From positions 79,912-100,886 of the forward strand of contig DAWK01000072.1 in NCBI GenBank assembly GCA_002509745.1: a stretch of DNA of 20,975 nucleotides. Reading direction: 5' to 3'. The position numbers and the translations under genes were made by a program. Origin of the DNA: Methanobacteriaceae archaeon UBA349. Its GTDB lineage: Archaea > Methanobacteriota > Methanobacteria > Methanobacteriales > Methanobacteriaceae. The notes beneath the pieces are model-generated. The model saw only the letters and a program-made list of their open reading frames with translations. It was not told the DNA's origin and made no database searches. Of this stretch, positions 1 to 6,803 are shown one piece after another (the stretch's first letter is position 1; each line of letters begins with the position of its first letter).

Positions 1-131
1 AAAGTAGCTATATCTATAGGATCCAGAGAGTCAGGTACCTTAACTAAAGGTTTTGCTCCCATAGAAAGCTGAAGAGCTCTTGCGCCTATAATTCTAGCTT
101 TTTCAAATCGGGTTAATTTACTTGATACCAT
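1..131 (-). CDS. rpoK: DNA-directed RNA polymerase subunit K (Rpb6/omega homologue), N-terminal part
   Basis: This is the N-terminal 43 residues of archaeal RNA polymerase subunit K; the gene runs off the left edge. The protein starts [20 protein letters not shown] and continues with [10 protein letters not shown], which is the conserved Rpb6/omega core (family knowledge). The subunit helps assemble and stabilise the polymerase by clamping the largest subunit. The ATG at 131 is preceded by a strong SD, GGAGG (141-145), which fixes the start. It is the last gene in transcription order, after rpoN and tRNA-Pro. The 228-bp AT-rich spacer in front of it could hold its own promoter. Confidence 0.93.
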   Translation of the reverse strand, partial: MVSSKLTRFEKARIIGARALQLSMGAKPLVKVPDSLDPIDIAT

Positions 132-190
132 TAAATCTCTCCTCCATGATCATTAAGGATTCTTTGAATTCTTTTTGAATTCTAAATTCA

Positions 191-251
191 GCAAGAATCA
201 ATAATTTAAATCGAAAATGTTGAATCACTGATTAAAAAATATAATTCTTGC
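191..251 (-). repeat. Inverted repeat / possible stem-loop in the rpoK leader
   Basis: GCAAGAAT (191-198) and ATTCTTGC (244-251) are perfect complements 45 bases apart. In minus-strand RNA the stem extends by a G-U and an A-U pair to 10 bp. It lies between tRNA-Pro and rpoK, about 60 bases before the rpoK ATG. It overlaps an AT-rich stretch that could also serve as a TATA element, so promoter and leader roles cannot be told apart by reading. Confidence 0.35.
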
Positions 252-364
252 ATCTGAGTTGAGATATAATATTAATTAAACTTTCGAGTTATTAAACTTA
301 TCAAGAATTTTATATTATTTAATATATATTCTTAATAAGAATAACTGAAGTTAAAATGATGGGA

Positions 365-410
<46 letters not shown>

Positions 411-415
411 CCCCG

Positions 416-554
416 TTCCAGTTGAAAGAATTATATTTAGCCAGATAAATATTAAAATTTCTTAAATTATTTTAAATTATCTGGAATAACTCCATATAAT
501 TGGCAAAATAAATAGGCCAATTATGATTAATACATAAATTTAAATTTGTTCAAT
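416..554 (-). other. tRNA-Pro intron 1 (position 32/33, 139 nt)
   Basis: The BHB pairs exon bases 566-561 (AUCCUC) with 414-409 (GGGGAU). The 4-bp central helix is CCAG (560-557) with CUGG (421-418). The intron helix is UUGAA (553-549) with UUCAA (426-422). The 3-nt bulges are CCA (556-554) and AAC (417-415), with cuts after the second base of each. The intron body holds two hairpins: a 9-bp stem 496-504/516-524 with an 11-nt loop, and an 8-bp stem 441-448/477-484. No box C/D guide motif was found. Confidence 0.85.
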
Positions 555-592
555 GGCTGGGAGGATGGACCAAGCTACCCTACGGTCCCCTT

Positions 593-760
593 TTACCAGG
601 TCTCAACATGGGCAATTAACATTCTTCTACAACAGTATCTGGAAAGTCCCAGATCATCTAAAACCACTTTAGGATCTTCACCTTCGGCGGTCCTATTTTG
701 ATATTCATCAAAATATGCTGATACTGCTTTACCACAGCTTATACATCGTATTGGGATCAT
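593..760 (-). CDS. rpoN: DNA-directed RNA polymerase subunit N (Rpb10 homologue)
   Basis: This is a complete 55-residue protein beginning MIPIRCISCGKAVSAYFDEY and ending HVETW. It has the invariant Rpb10 zinc ligands: C6-x2-C9 near the N-terminus and the CC pair (C43, C44) in RYCCRRM. Length and motifs match archaeal RpoN exactly. In the polymerase it sits at the base of the assembly platform formed by subunits D, L and N. No clear SD precedes the ATG at 760. A TATA-like AAATATAA lies about 25-35 bases upstream and a terminator-like hairpin ends rps9, so a separate and nearly leaderless transcript is plausible (inference). The stop codon is 3 nt from the 5' end of tRNA-Pro. Confidence 0.96.
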   Translation of the reverse strand: MIPIRCISCGKAVSAYFDEYQNRTAEGEDPKVVLDDLGLSRYCCRRMLIAHVETW

Positions 761-782
761 AACAAATCATCAATCTTTTTTT

Positions 783-797
783 TTATTATATTTTTAA
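783..797 (-). promoter_or_regulatory. Candidate TATA element for rpoN-tRNA-Pro
   Basis: On the minus strand the stretch TTAAAAATATAATA lies about 25-35 bases before the rpoN ATG at 760. Archaeal transcription usually starts about 25 bases after the TATA centre, which would put the 5' end within a few bases of the ATG. This agrees with the absence of an SD there. The sequence is AT-rich throughout, so this is a weak call. Confidence 0.3.
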
Positions 798-835
798 TAC
801 GAATTAAAGATAAATTTGTATGGATAAAAAATATT

Positions 836-861
836 AAAAAAATTATCGAATTTATCGATAA
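836..861 (-). terminator. Hairpin plus T-run at the end of the rps9 operon
   Basis: On the minus strand, TTATCGA (861-855), a 5-nt loop and TCGATAA (849-843) form a perfect 7-bp stem. Seven T residues (842-836) follow directly, and a second run of six T lies at 831-826. The rps9 stop codon sits in the loop. Archaea terminate efficiently at oligo-T, and the hairpin strengthens the call. Confidence 0.5.
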
Positions 862-1253
862 CTCTTCTGTCTTCGTGCTCGAGCGCCTCTTCCACCATAC
901 TTTTTAGGTTCGGAACGTCTAGGGTCTCCTACGAGCATAGTTCTGTCGTACTGGACGAACTTTTCTTTGAGATCCATATCATTGGTCCACTGGACCAGGC
1001 CTTTAGCAATAACCATACGGGCTGCTTCAGCTTGGCCCATAACTCCCCCACCAACAACTTTAACGTCGATATCAACATCATTGATGATATCACCAGCTAA
1101 GGTTATTGGTTCAGCGATTTTCTGTCGGGCAAGTTCTGGATCGTAGAGTTCTACAGGACATTTATTTATCCGGATCCTTCCTTTTCCCTCGTGGAATGTG
1201 CCTCTAGCAATGGCAGTTTTTCTTTTTCCACTTGTATGAACAACTTTCTTCAT
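852..1253 (-). CDS. rps9: 30S ribosomal protein S9 (uS9)
   Basis: This is a 133-residue small-subunit protein. The N-terminus [15 protein letters not shown] and the basic C-terminal tail [14 protein letters not shown] are the S9 signature; in the family the tail reaches the P-site tRNA in the decoding centre. Length is normal for archaeal S9. An SD-like AGGATGTG precedes the ATG. It follows rpl13 with a 33-nt gap, completing the widespread L13-S9 pair, and it is the last ribosomal protein of this stretch. Its stop codon is embedded in a terminator-like hairpin. Confidence 0.97.
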   Translation of the reverse strand: MKKVVHTSGKRKTAIARGTFHEGKGRIRINKCPVELYDPELARQKIAEPITLAGDIINDVDIDVKVVGGGVMGQAEAARMVIAKGLVQWTNDMDLKEKFVQYDRTMLVGDPRRSEPKKYGGRGARARRQKSYR

Positions 1254-1286
1254 CGTTACACATCCTAATTAAATATAATCTTTAGA

Positions 1287-1709
1287 TTAAAATTTAGCTC
1301 CTAAAAGCTTAGAAATTTCTCCAAGATCTGTATTTTTCTTAATATCCCTTGCTTGAGCTTCAGGAACTTTAGAAGCTTCTACTTCCAAAAATTCACGAGG
1401 AACACCAACAAAAGCCTTAAGGTTTTTGTAAGCTGCTCTACCTGAAGTTTTCCGGTAAGGTATCATTCCTCTTACAGTTCTTCTGAATATATCATCTGGT
1501 CTTCTAGGATATTTAGGACCCATTTTCCTAGGGTTAGAGATACTAGCCCTGTCGAGTCTTTGTTTGTATCTAGCGTAAGCCCAATCCGTTGATCCAGTGA
1601 TAATTATCTTCTCTGCATTGAGAACTACCACATTTTCTCCATCGAGAAGTTTTTTACTTACCACACTGGCAAGTCTTCCCAAGATGTGTCCGTCTCCATC
1701 GATAATCAT
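1287..1709 (-). CDS. rpl13: 50S ribosomal protein L13 (uL13)
   Basis: This is a 140-residue large-subunit protein. It starts [15 protein letters not shown], the L13 N-terminal strand, and carries the conserved core [16 protein letters not shown] at about residues 76-91. L13 is an early-assembling 23S rRNA binder in the family. GGTG five bases before the ATG is a plausible SD. It lies between rpl18e (16-nt gap) and rps9, the standard archaeal order rpl18e-rpl13-rps9-rpoN-rpoK. Confidence 0.97.
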   Translation of the reverse strand: MIIDGDGHILGRLASVVSKKLLDGENVVVLNAEKIIITGSTDWAYARYKQRLDRASISNPRKMGPKYPRRPDDIFRRTVRGMIPYRKTSGRAAYKNLKAFVGVPREFLEVEASKVPEAQARDIKKNTDLGEISKLLGAKF

Positions 1710-1725
1710 AAAAACACCACGTTAT

Positions 1726-2091
1726 TTATTCTAAGATTCTGATGTTGCTACCTTTAGGATTTTGTTCCATAGCGGTACCAATATCAAGGCACTCTCCACC
1801 TGCACTTTCAATTTTTTCTTGGGCCGATTTAGAGAAGCCTAGAGCTACCACTTGTACTTTGTGGTTAAGATCTCCACTTCCTAAAACTTTTCCAGGTACT
1901 AAAACTGTTTCATCATCACTGGAATGTCTATTTATAGTAGATAAGTTAACTTGAGCTTTTCTACGAGTAGATCTTCCCAGCCTTTTTGCAACATCTTTCC
2001 AGATAGCTGCTTCTTCTGAGTTGGATTTTTTCTTAAGATTCCTAATAAGTTCAGTAATGTTAGGGTTAGTCTTGGTAATTTTTCTTACCAT
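1726..2091 (-). CDS. rpl18e: 50S ribosomal protein L18e (eL18)
   Basis: This 121-residue protein belongs to the archaeal/eukaryotic eL18 family, which shares a fold with L15. Supporting stretches are [16 protein letters not shown] at the N-terminus and [13 protein letters not shown] at about residues 63-75. There is no bacterial counterpart. A strong GGAGG SD lies 7 bases before the ATG. The gene follows rpoD with 13 nt between them and is followed by rpl13, the conserved archaeal context. Confidence 0.96.
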   Translation of the reverse strand: MVRKITKTNPNITELIRNLKKKSNSEEAAIWKDVAKRLGRSTRRKAQVNLSTINRHSSDDETVLVPGKVLGSGDLNHKVQVVALGFSKSAQEKIESAGGECLDIGTAMEQNPKGSNIRILE

Positions 2092-2104
2092 TGATTAGCC
2101 TCCT

Positions 2105-2896
2105 TCACAAAATGTCAATAATCTTGTCCGCTTTTTCTGATAAAACGTCACAAGCTTTGATTAAAACCTCTTCCGGAGGTGTTGAACCGTCAGTTTCGAT
2201 CGTGAAAATGAATTTCTGGTCATCAAAACCGATATTTATTCTTCGAGCTTCACATGCTCGGAAACAACTCTTACACATGGAACAGTTCTCTAAATCAACT
2301 ACTTTGACTTCTTTAGCCTTTTCATCGAATTCAAGAACTCCTCTAGGGCAGACATCGGCACATTTTTGACATCCCTCGCAACCTTCACCAATAGTTATTT
2401 GAGGATAGAATTTATAGGCACAAGCAGTGGTTGGTTCCCACTTAGCATGTTCCATTCCAATCCCTAATCGGGCAGTTGCTTCTAATTCAACTTCATCGTC
2501 GTCTTTGAGTTTCAGAAGAGGTATAGTATCATAAACTGGTTTTATCCTTGAGTCTTCTGAAGATAAGTCTTTGGAATAAACAACTCCAGGTCCTTTTTTC
2601 TTTAGAACCAGAGAAACACTGCACTTAGAGCAGTAATCCTCACAGTCACATTCTTCAGGTAATACCAGACCTTCAATAGATTCAGAATCAGACACCAAAG
2701 GTGTTAATCCTAATCTATGGGCTAGAACCTCGTCGAACATGGCGGAGTCATTTTTAATAATGTGTACGTCGTCAATTGCCATTTTAGGAACTTCCATCAT
2801 ACACACTCTACGAATGGCATTGACAAAAGACAAATCCGCACCGTTGATCGTGAAAACGAGTTCATTCTCATTCTTCTTTTTGACTTCAATCTCCAT
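2105..2896 (-). CDS. rpoD: DNA-directed RNA polymerase subunit D with ferredoxin-like domain
   Basis: This 263-residue protein is the archaeal homologue of Rpb3 and the alpha N-terminal domain; it pairs with RpoL to nucleate polymerase assembly. The alpha-type core includes [12 protein letters not shown] at about 26-37. Residues 170-217 form an inserted ferredoxin-like domain with two complete [4Fe-4S] ligand sets, C173/C176/C179/C183 and C205/C208/C211/C215. A further cysteine cluster C83/C85/C89/C92 might bind a metal. The start at 2896, MEIEVKKK, is chosen because it lies one base after the rps11 stop and a purine-rich SD-like stretch (GAGGAAGAAGGG) precedes it. An in-frame upstream ATG would overlap rps11 by 44 bases and add an atypical N-terminus. 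Confidence 0.96.
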   Translation of the reverse strand: MEIEVKKKNENELVFTINGADLSFVNAIRRVCMMEVPKMAIDDVHIIKNDSAMFDEVLAHRLGLTPLVSDSESIEGLVLPEECDCEDYCSKCSVSLVLKKKGPGVVYSKDLSSEDSRIKPVYDTIPLLKLKDDDEVELEATARLGIGMEHAKWEPTTACAYKFYPQITIGEGCEGCQKCADVCPRGVLEFDEKAKEVKVVDLENCSMCKSCFRACEARRINIGFDDQKFIFTIETDGSTPPEEVLIKACDVLSEKADKIIDIL

Positions 2897-2897
2897 A

Positions 2898-3290
2898 TTA
2901 GACCCTTCTTCCTCTCTTACCTCCAGGCCTTCCGGTACCATCGTGAGGTATGGGAGTTACATCTTCAATTTTACCTATTCGTATTCCTGCTCTGGCTAAA
3001 GCCCTTATTGTAGCTTGAGCACCAGGACCTGGAGTTCGAGGACCGTTTCCGCCTGGAGCACGTACTTTAATGTGCAGTCCTACAATTCCTTTTTCTTTAG
3101 CATCGTCAGCAGCTCTTGTGGCAGCTTCCATAGCAGCGAAAGGAGATGATTCCTGTCTGTCAGCTCTTACAACTTTTCCACCAGACCATTGAGTAATGGT
3201 CTCGGCTCCAGTAACATCAGTAATGGTTATTATTGTATTGTTAAATGATGAGTAAATATTAGCAATACCCCATTTTTCTTTTTCAGCCAT
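2898..3290 (-). CDS. rps11: 30S ribosomal protein S11 (uS11)
   Basis: This 130-residue protein belongs to the small-subunit platform. The core [20 protein letters not shown] at residues 77-96 and the C-terminus [10 protein letters not shown] are diagnostic. S11 binds near the mRNA exit channel with S7 and S18 (family knowledge). The SD GAGG lies upstream of the ATG. The gene sits 11 nt after rps4 and one base before rpoD, the same S13-S4-S11-polymerase linkage that places the alpha subunit in bacterial operons. Confidence 0.97.
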   Translation of the reverse strand: MAEKEKWGIANIYSSFNNTIITITDVTGAETITQWSGGKVVRADRQESSPFAAMEAATRAADDAKEKGIVGLHIKVRAPGGNGPRTPGPGAQATIRALARAGIRIGKIEDVTPIPHDGTGRPGGKRGRRV

Positions 3291-3301
3291 TATAACGCCT
3301 C

Positions 3302-3838
3302 TTAATTATTTTTTTCCTCAGCAGGTTTATTTTCTTGCTTGGTTTGGAATTGTTTGGCCACTGGGGATGAAGCATAATAACCTATATTATCTTCTTCGCC
3401 TCTTTTTACCATATAACTTGGTGAATCAATCTTCTTACCATTTAAGGCAATGTGTCCGTGGACAACAAAGATTCTGGCCTCTTTAGCAGTTCTAGATAGA
3501 CCTTTTTGGTGAACCATAGTTTGTAATCTTCTTCGAAGAACATCTTCTACAGTCAGATCCAAAACGTTGTCTAGGTGAGCATTTTCTCCTAACATTCCAA
3601 ATCGGATTAAGTGTCCTAATAACTGTTCTCTTTCCCCTTCAGTGTGTTCAGTAGAAAGACCCAGTAAGTACCTAGCGTCCCTTCTGTATCTCCGCACCAT
3701 AGTTTCGGCTTTCCAAATTTCTTTCTTATTTCTTAAGCCATATTTGGTTGCCAGCTTATTTTCTTCCTTAATCCTTTCAGCATTCCATGGGTGAGGAGGA
3801 GTATCGTACTTTTTCCTTGCTTTTCGTGGATGTCCCAT
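3302..3838 (-). CDS. rps4: 30S ribosomal protein S4 (uS4)
   Basis: This is a 178-residue primary 16S rRNA binder. The archaeal N-terminus [18 protein letters not shown] is present, and an S4 RNA-binding domain spans about residues 104-152, including [20 protein letters not shown]. The C-terminus is short and charged ([15 protein letters not shown]), a variable tail. The SD GGAGAT precedes the ATG. It lies between rps13 (46-nt gap) and rps11 (11-nt gap). In bacteria S4 autoregulates this gene group; nothing here shows that directly. Confidence 0.97.
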   Translation of the reverse strand: MGHPRKARKKYDTPPHPWNAERIKEENKLATKYGLRNKKEIWKAETMVRRYRRDARYLLGLSTEHTEGEREQLLGHLIRFGMLGENAHLDNVLDLTVEDVLRRRLQTMVHQKGLSRTAKEARIFVVHGHIALNGKKIDSPSYMVKRGEEDNIGYYASSPVAKQFQTKQENKPAEEKNN

Positions 3839-3884
3839 AACTATATCTCCTTAATAGTTTTATTTGACAATGATCTTAATAGAT

Positions 3885-4340
3885 CTATTGCCTTCCTCTC
3901 CTTCTTCTTACACCAACAGATGAACCTTTTCTGAATGTAGATTTGGTCCTTTGTCCTCTGACTGGTAAACCAACTTCGTGTCTTCTTCCTTTGTAACTTC
4001 GAGTTTTCTTCATTCTATTTAGATCATCTCGAAGACACATTACAAGATCAGATTCAATTAAATGTTTAGTTTCACCAGTTACGTAATCTTTACGGCGGTT
4101 TAACATCCATTCAGGGACATCATATTTTTGAGGGTCTTTTAGTGCTTCCTCAATTTTTAAAACATCTTCATCAGAAAGATATCCCATTTTTTGATCAAGG
4201 TCAAAGCCCATTGCAATACTGATTGCTCGGGATAATGCATTCCCAACACCTTTAATACCAGTTAAAGCGTTTTCTATGGTTTTATTACCGTTTACATCTC
4301 TTCGGGCAATACGAACCATATGATTAAAATCATCTTCCAT
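3885..4340 (-). CDS. rps13: 30S ribosomal protein S13 (uS13)
   Basis: This is a 151-residue protein of the small-subunit head that contacts P-site tRNA and large-subunit bridges in the family. The helix-hairpin-helix region [20 protein letters not shown] and the basic tail ([20 protein letters not shown]) are typical. The start at 4340 ([15 protein letters not shown]) is set by GGAGGT (4348-4353). A longer in-frame start 18 codons upstream lacks an SD and would add sequence with no family likeness. It opens the S13-S4-S11-RpoD group after tRNA-Ser, behind a 169-nt leader containing two dyads. Confidence 0.96.
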   Translation of the reverse strand: MEDDFNHMVRIARRDVNGNKTIENALTGIKGVGNALSRAISIAMGFDLDQKMGYLSDEDVLKIEEALKDPQKYDVPEWMLNRRKDYVTGETKHLIESDLVMCLRDDLNRMKKTRSYKGRRHEVGLPVRGQRTKSTFRKGSSVGVRRRRGRQ

Positions 4341-4393
4341 TTTATTTAACCTCCAAATATAGAGCGAATTCGCAACGGGAAAGTGCAAATTCA

Positions 4394-4411
4394 AGACATT
4401 AACTAATGTCT
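4394..4411. repeat. 18-bp near-perfect palindrome in the rps13 leader
   Basis: AGACATTA and TAATGTCT are perfect complements separated by two bases. As RNA the centre would have to open to form a loop; as DNA it looks like a dimer-binding operator. On the plus strand a T-run follows, but no plus-strand gene exists. It lies 54 bases upstream of the rps13 ATG. Confidence 0.35.
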
Positions 4412-4466
4412 GTTTTTTTCAAATTCATGTGTCAATTTATTTAACGTGCAAAATATTGTCATAGGG

Positions 4467-4495
4467 GCAAGTCTTAAAAATACTTTAAAACTTGC
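4467..4495 (-). repeat. 12-bp hairpin between tRNA-Ser and rps13
   Basis: In minus-strand RNA, bases 4495-4484 pair with 4467-4478 in an uninterrupted 12-bp stem with one G-U pair and a 5-nt loop. The G-U is a mismatch on the other strand, which favours a minus-strand RNA role. It starts 15 bases after the tRNA-Ser discriminator and could be a tRNA trailer structure or part of the rps13 leader. No T-run follows. Confidence 0.5.
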
Positions 4496-4502
4496 TATAT
4501 AC
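4496..4502 (-). promoter_or_regulatory. Candidate TATA box for the rps13 operon
   Basis: TATATA on the minus strand lies between the tRNA-Ser 3' end (4510) and the hairpin at 4467-4495. If used, transcription would begin near 4470 and give a leader of roughly 130 nt before rps13. It is based on the motif and position only. Confidence 0.3.
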
Positions 4503-4507
4503 CAATA

Positions 4508-4594
<87 letters not shown>

Positions 4595-4916
4595 CTGTGA
4601 GAATATGGGCTAAATAACCTATAATTACTACAACATTTAAACCGTTTTATAACTAGTAAAAAAATATATCATTCTTTTATAGTTTATAGTTTTTGGTATT
4701 CAACTCATTAAGAGAGCTATAAAATTTTATATTTATAGTTTTAGACTCTGGTATTCAACTCAGGATAGAGCTATAAAAAATAGCATTTCCATTAATGAAT
4801 TAATATATTATAGATAAATTATTTTAAATTTATTTATCGAGTTTAGAAAACTTTGAGTATTAAATTCAATTAAAATTCTTGATAAAACAATGAGAATTAA
4901 TATTTTATTTCATTAC
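4595..4916. other. 322-bp spacer between cbf5 and tRNA-Ser
   Basis: This AT-rich stretch has no credible coding sequence. Its notable content is a pair of related dyad repeats (4683-4724 and 4732-4778). Upstream of tRNA-Ser there are TATA-like stretches, TGATATATTTTT near 4660-4672 and AATTATAGG near 4620-4629, either of which might drive the tRNA. No clear terminator after cbf5 was recognised. Confidence 0.6.
4683..4778. repeat. Two tandem copies of a dyad-bounded repeat
   Basis: Copy 1 is 4683-4724 and copy 2 is 4732-4778, starting 49 bp apart. Both share TTTATAGTTT, then TGGTATTCAACTCA, then AGAGCTATAAAA. Each is bounded by TTTATAG and CTATAAA, so each can form a 7-bp-ended hairpin. The middles differ by small insertions and substitutions (for example AGACTC only in copy 2). 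The conserved core with conserved ends suggests a functional element or an old duplication. Confidence 0.65.
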
Positions 4917-5879
4917 TCATTTCCATAGTCTAGGATATGTTTCAGGTTCCATAAAAACCTTTTTTACATCAATCATTATGCCTGTATCAGATTCTATTAT
5001 TTCCTCTGCAGTTTCTAAACTTTCTCCTGAAGCTACGAGTTCTCCTTTAAGAGTTTGAATTGCTACAGTAGTTCCTTTTTTTATATCTGCATTAAGACTC
5101 AAAATACCGCCAGAAGCTAATTTAGCTCCGTGACAAATAGCATCAACCGCTGAATCTCGAATAATAACCTTAGGAAGATGATCCGCTGCTTTTTCCATAG
5201 GCAAAATACATTTTCTAATTAAAGATTCATCATTATCTTCTTTCCAGTAATGATAAGCATCAGTAAGATCATGTAATGTGGTGAGTGTTTCATCCTCAAC
5301 AAAAGATCCAGCTCTAGTTCTTCTCAATTCTGCCATGTGGGCGCCTATTCCTAGGGCTTCACCAATATCGTGACAGTATTTACGTATGTAAGTTCCAGCC
5401 TCACATCCAATCTTAAAAAGAACATCTTGACCATCAATTTCAAGAATATCTGCATAATAAACAGTTCTAACCCTTAATTCTCGCTTAACCGCAGATTTTA
5501 AGGGAGGAGTTTGGAAAATTTTACCTTGGAATTCATCAAATATCTCTCTAATTTGCTCCTCATCAATCTCCCTGTGAAGTCGAATTAGACAGACATACTC
5601 TTTTCCAGCCGCCAGTAATAATTGTATTACTCTAGTCGCATTATTTATCCCAATAGGTAGAATACCTGTAACCTTAGGATCTAAAGTCCCACCATGTCCA
5701 GTCTTTTGAGCATTAAGAATTATGCGTACCCATGAATCAATTTCATGAGAAGTAGGTCCAGACGGTTTGTCCAGGTTGATAATTCCTTTTCGCAAATGAT
5801 CTTCTATGGGACGAGATTCAGGCCAGCATCCATAATCAGGATTAGTTTCACTTTCGGCCTTTATAAGAAAATTTTCCAT
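4917..5879 (-). CDS. cbf5: tRNA/rRNA pseudouridine synthase Cbf5 (TruB family)
   Basis: This 320-residue protein converts uridine to pseudouridine. In archaea Cbf5 is the catalytic subunit of H/ACA ribonucleoproteins with Nop10, Gar1 and L7Ae, and can also make pseudouridine 55 in tRNA. The motif GHGGTLDPKVTGILP at residues 61-75 contains the catalytic aspartate D67, and KPSGPTSHE (38-46) is the upstream TruB motif. The C-terminal third fits a PUA RNA-binding domain. The start at 5879 (MENFLIKAE) is preceded by AAGGTT within a duplicated 13-bp unit; an upstream in-frame ATG at 5924 lacks an SD. It follows rpl14e, its usual archaeal neighbour. Confidence 0.95.
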   Translation of the reverse strand: MENFLIKAESETNPDYGCWPESRPIEDHLRKGIINLDKPSGPTSHEIDSWVRIILNAQKTGHGGTLDPKVTGILPIGINNATRVIQLLLAAGKEYVCLIRLHREIDEEQIREIFDEFQGKIFQTPPLKSAVKRELRVRTVYYADILEIDGQDVLFKIGCEAGTYIRKYCHDIGEALGIGAHMAELRRTRAGSFVEDETLTTLHDLTDAYHYWKEDNDESLIRKCILPMEKAADHLPKVIIRDSAVDAICHGAKLASGGILSLNADIKKGTTVAIQTLKGELVASGESLETAEEIIESDTGIMIDVKKVFMEPETYPRLWK

Positions 5880-5883
5880 TTGA

Positions 5884-5909
5884 ATAACCTTAAGAGATAA
5901 CCTTAAGAG
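5884..5909 (-). repeat. Perfect 13-bp tandem duplication containing the cbf5 ribosome-binding site
   Basis: The minus strand reads CTCTTAAGGTTAT twice in direct succession, and the ATG follows after CAA. Each unit carries AAGGTT, so the gene has two SD-like sequences 13 bases apart. The unit is not a multiple of three, which argues against translation through it. Confidence 0.8.
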
Positions 5910-6055
5910 GCGTTGATCTAGCATAAAATGAGTCAGCTATTATGTTTTTTATTTGTTTTGGAATAAATTAATTATAAAAATATCTAAATCATAATTAACT
6001 TCAATTAAAACAGAATATCCCTCAACTAAACATATATCAACGCCAAAAAGATCAT

Positions 6056-6283
6056 TTATTCGAGAGCTTCTAGCTCTTTTTTGATCTCTTCAGGATCTTC
6101 TGATTTAATTTCTAATACTTGGTCTACCGGTTCCAAGTGTTGTATGTTGCATCTGCGGTTTTTTACAGAAACTCCTACAACTTCTACGAATTTTTCATCA
6201 ACTATTTCTACAACTACACATTTTTCGCCGGCTTCTCTGCCTGCTGTTTTAATACATACTCTTCCTACTTCTATTGCTGGCAT
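6056..6283 (-). CDS. rpl14e: 50S ribosomal protein L14e (eL14)
   Basis: This 75-residue archaeal/eukaryotic large-subunit protein has a KOW-type RNA-binding fold. The N-terminus MPAIEVGRVCIKTAGREAGE and the segment NRRCNIQHLEPV match the archaeal eL14 family. The C-terminus is an acidic/basic helix (EDPEEIKKELEAL). The SD AAGGTGAT lies upstream. It begins one base after the cmk stop, so translational coupling with cmk is likely; cbf5 follows after 176 nt. Confidence 0.94.
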   Translation of the reverse strand: MPAIEVGRVCIKTAGREAGEKCVVVEIVDEKFVEVVGVSVKNRRCNIQHLEPVDQVLEIKSEDPEEIKKELEALE

Positions 6284-6284
6284 A

Positions 6285-6803
6285 TTAAATCACCTTTGTA
6301 ACTTTTGCTATTATCTCGGCGACGCTATTAGCTTGAAAACTATTAGTATTCAAGATTAGATCATACACGTCTAAATTGTTAATGTCAATATTATGAATCT
6401 CTTCATATCTTAGAGCTTCACTATCTTCACGTATTTGAATTTCTTTCTTAACGACTTCAACCGGTTTGGATTCCCTTTGACTAATTCTTTCAGAACGCAC
6501 ATCAAAAGGAGCTATCATCCATACCTTTAAATCAGCATCCACAAAGTATGCAGAAAGTCTTCCTTCAACAATTAGATTTTTTGACTTTTTAGCCAATTTA
6601 GCCTGTCTATGATCAATTTCAGTGTCAATATTTATGTCATCTTCGGCAAGTTTACTGAATTCCAATACATCCATTCCCTTTTCAGCTGCCATCTGCCGGA
6701 AAATATCTCCTGCAGAGACAAAAGGAATGTCTAAATTTTCAGACAGTATTTTAGCAGCAGTGGTTGTACCAGTGCCTGCTAAACCACCGATTGTTATGAT
6801 CAT
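6285..6803 (-). CDS. cmk: Cytidylate kinase, archaeal type
   Basis: This 172-residue P-loop kinase phosphorylates CMP/dCMP to the diphosphate in pyrimidine salvage. The P-loop is GGLAGTGTTT (6-15). The usual Walker lysine is replaced by Thr13, while the flanking glycines and following Thr are kept. The segment VSAGDIFRQMAAEKGMD is the CMP-binding region of the archaeal Cmk family, and SQRESKPVE fits the lid arginines. It overlaps the rpl34e stop by one base (TAATG) and lies one base before rpl14e. A cytidylate kinase among ribosomal genes is standard in euryarchaeal genomes. Confidence 0.92.
   Translation of the reverse strand: MIITIGGLAGTGTTTAAKILSENLDIPFVSAGDIFRQMAAEKGMDVLEFSKLAEDDINIDTEIDHRQAKLAKKSKNLIVEGRLSAYFVDADLKVWMIAPFDVRSERISQRESKPVEVVKKEIQIREDSEALRYEEIHNIDINNLDVYDLILNTNSFQANSVAEIIAKVTKVI

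Noticed and set aside
416..554. Possible box C/D guide RNA inside tRNA-Pro intron 1, as in archaeal tRNA-Trp introns
   Set aside because: I find no RUGAUGA/CUGA box pair on the minus strand in the intron, only two simple hairpins.
2105..2941. Longer rpoD with 15 extra N-terminal residues
   Set aside because: It would overlap rps11 by 44 bases and the extra sequence is the out-of-frame reading of the rps11 tail. The ATG at 2896 sits one base after the rps11 stop.
4394..4420. Rho-independent-like terminator on the plus strand (palindrome followed by a T-run)
   Set aside because: No plus-strand gene precedes it, and the palindrome centre leaves no proper loop.
5949..6085. Minus-strand open stretch after rpl14e reading GVDICLVEGYSVLIEV
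   Set aside because: It has no ATG, GTG or TTG start in frame and begins inside rpl14e out of frame. It could be a chance opening or a decayed remnant; there is not enough to call a gene.
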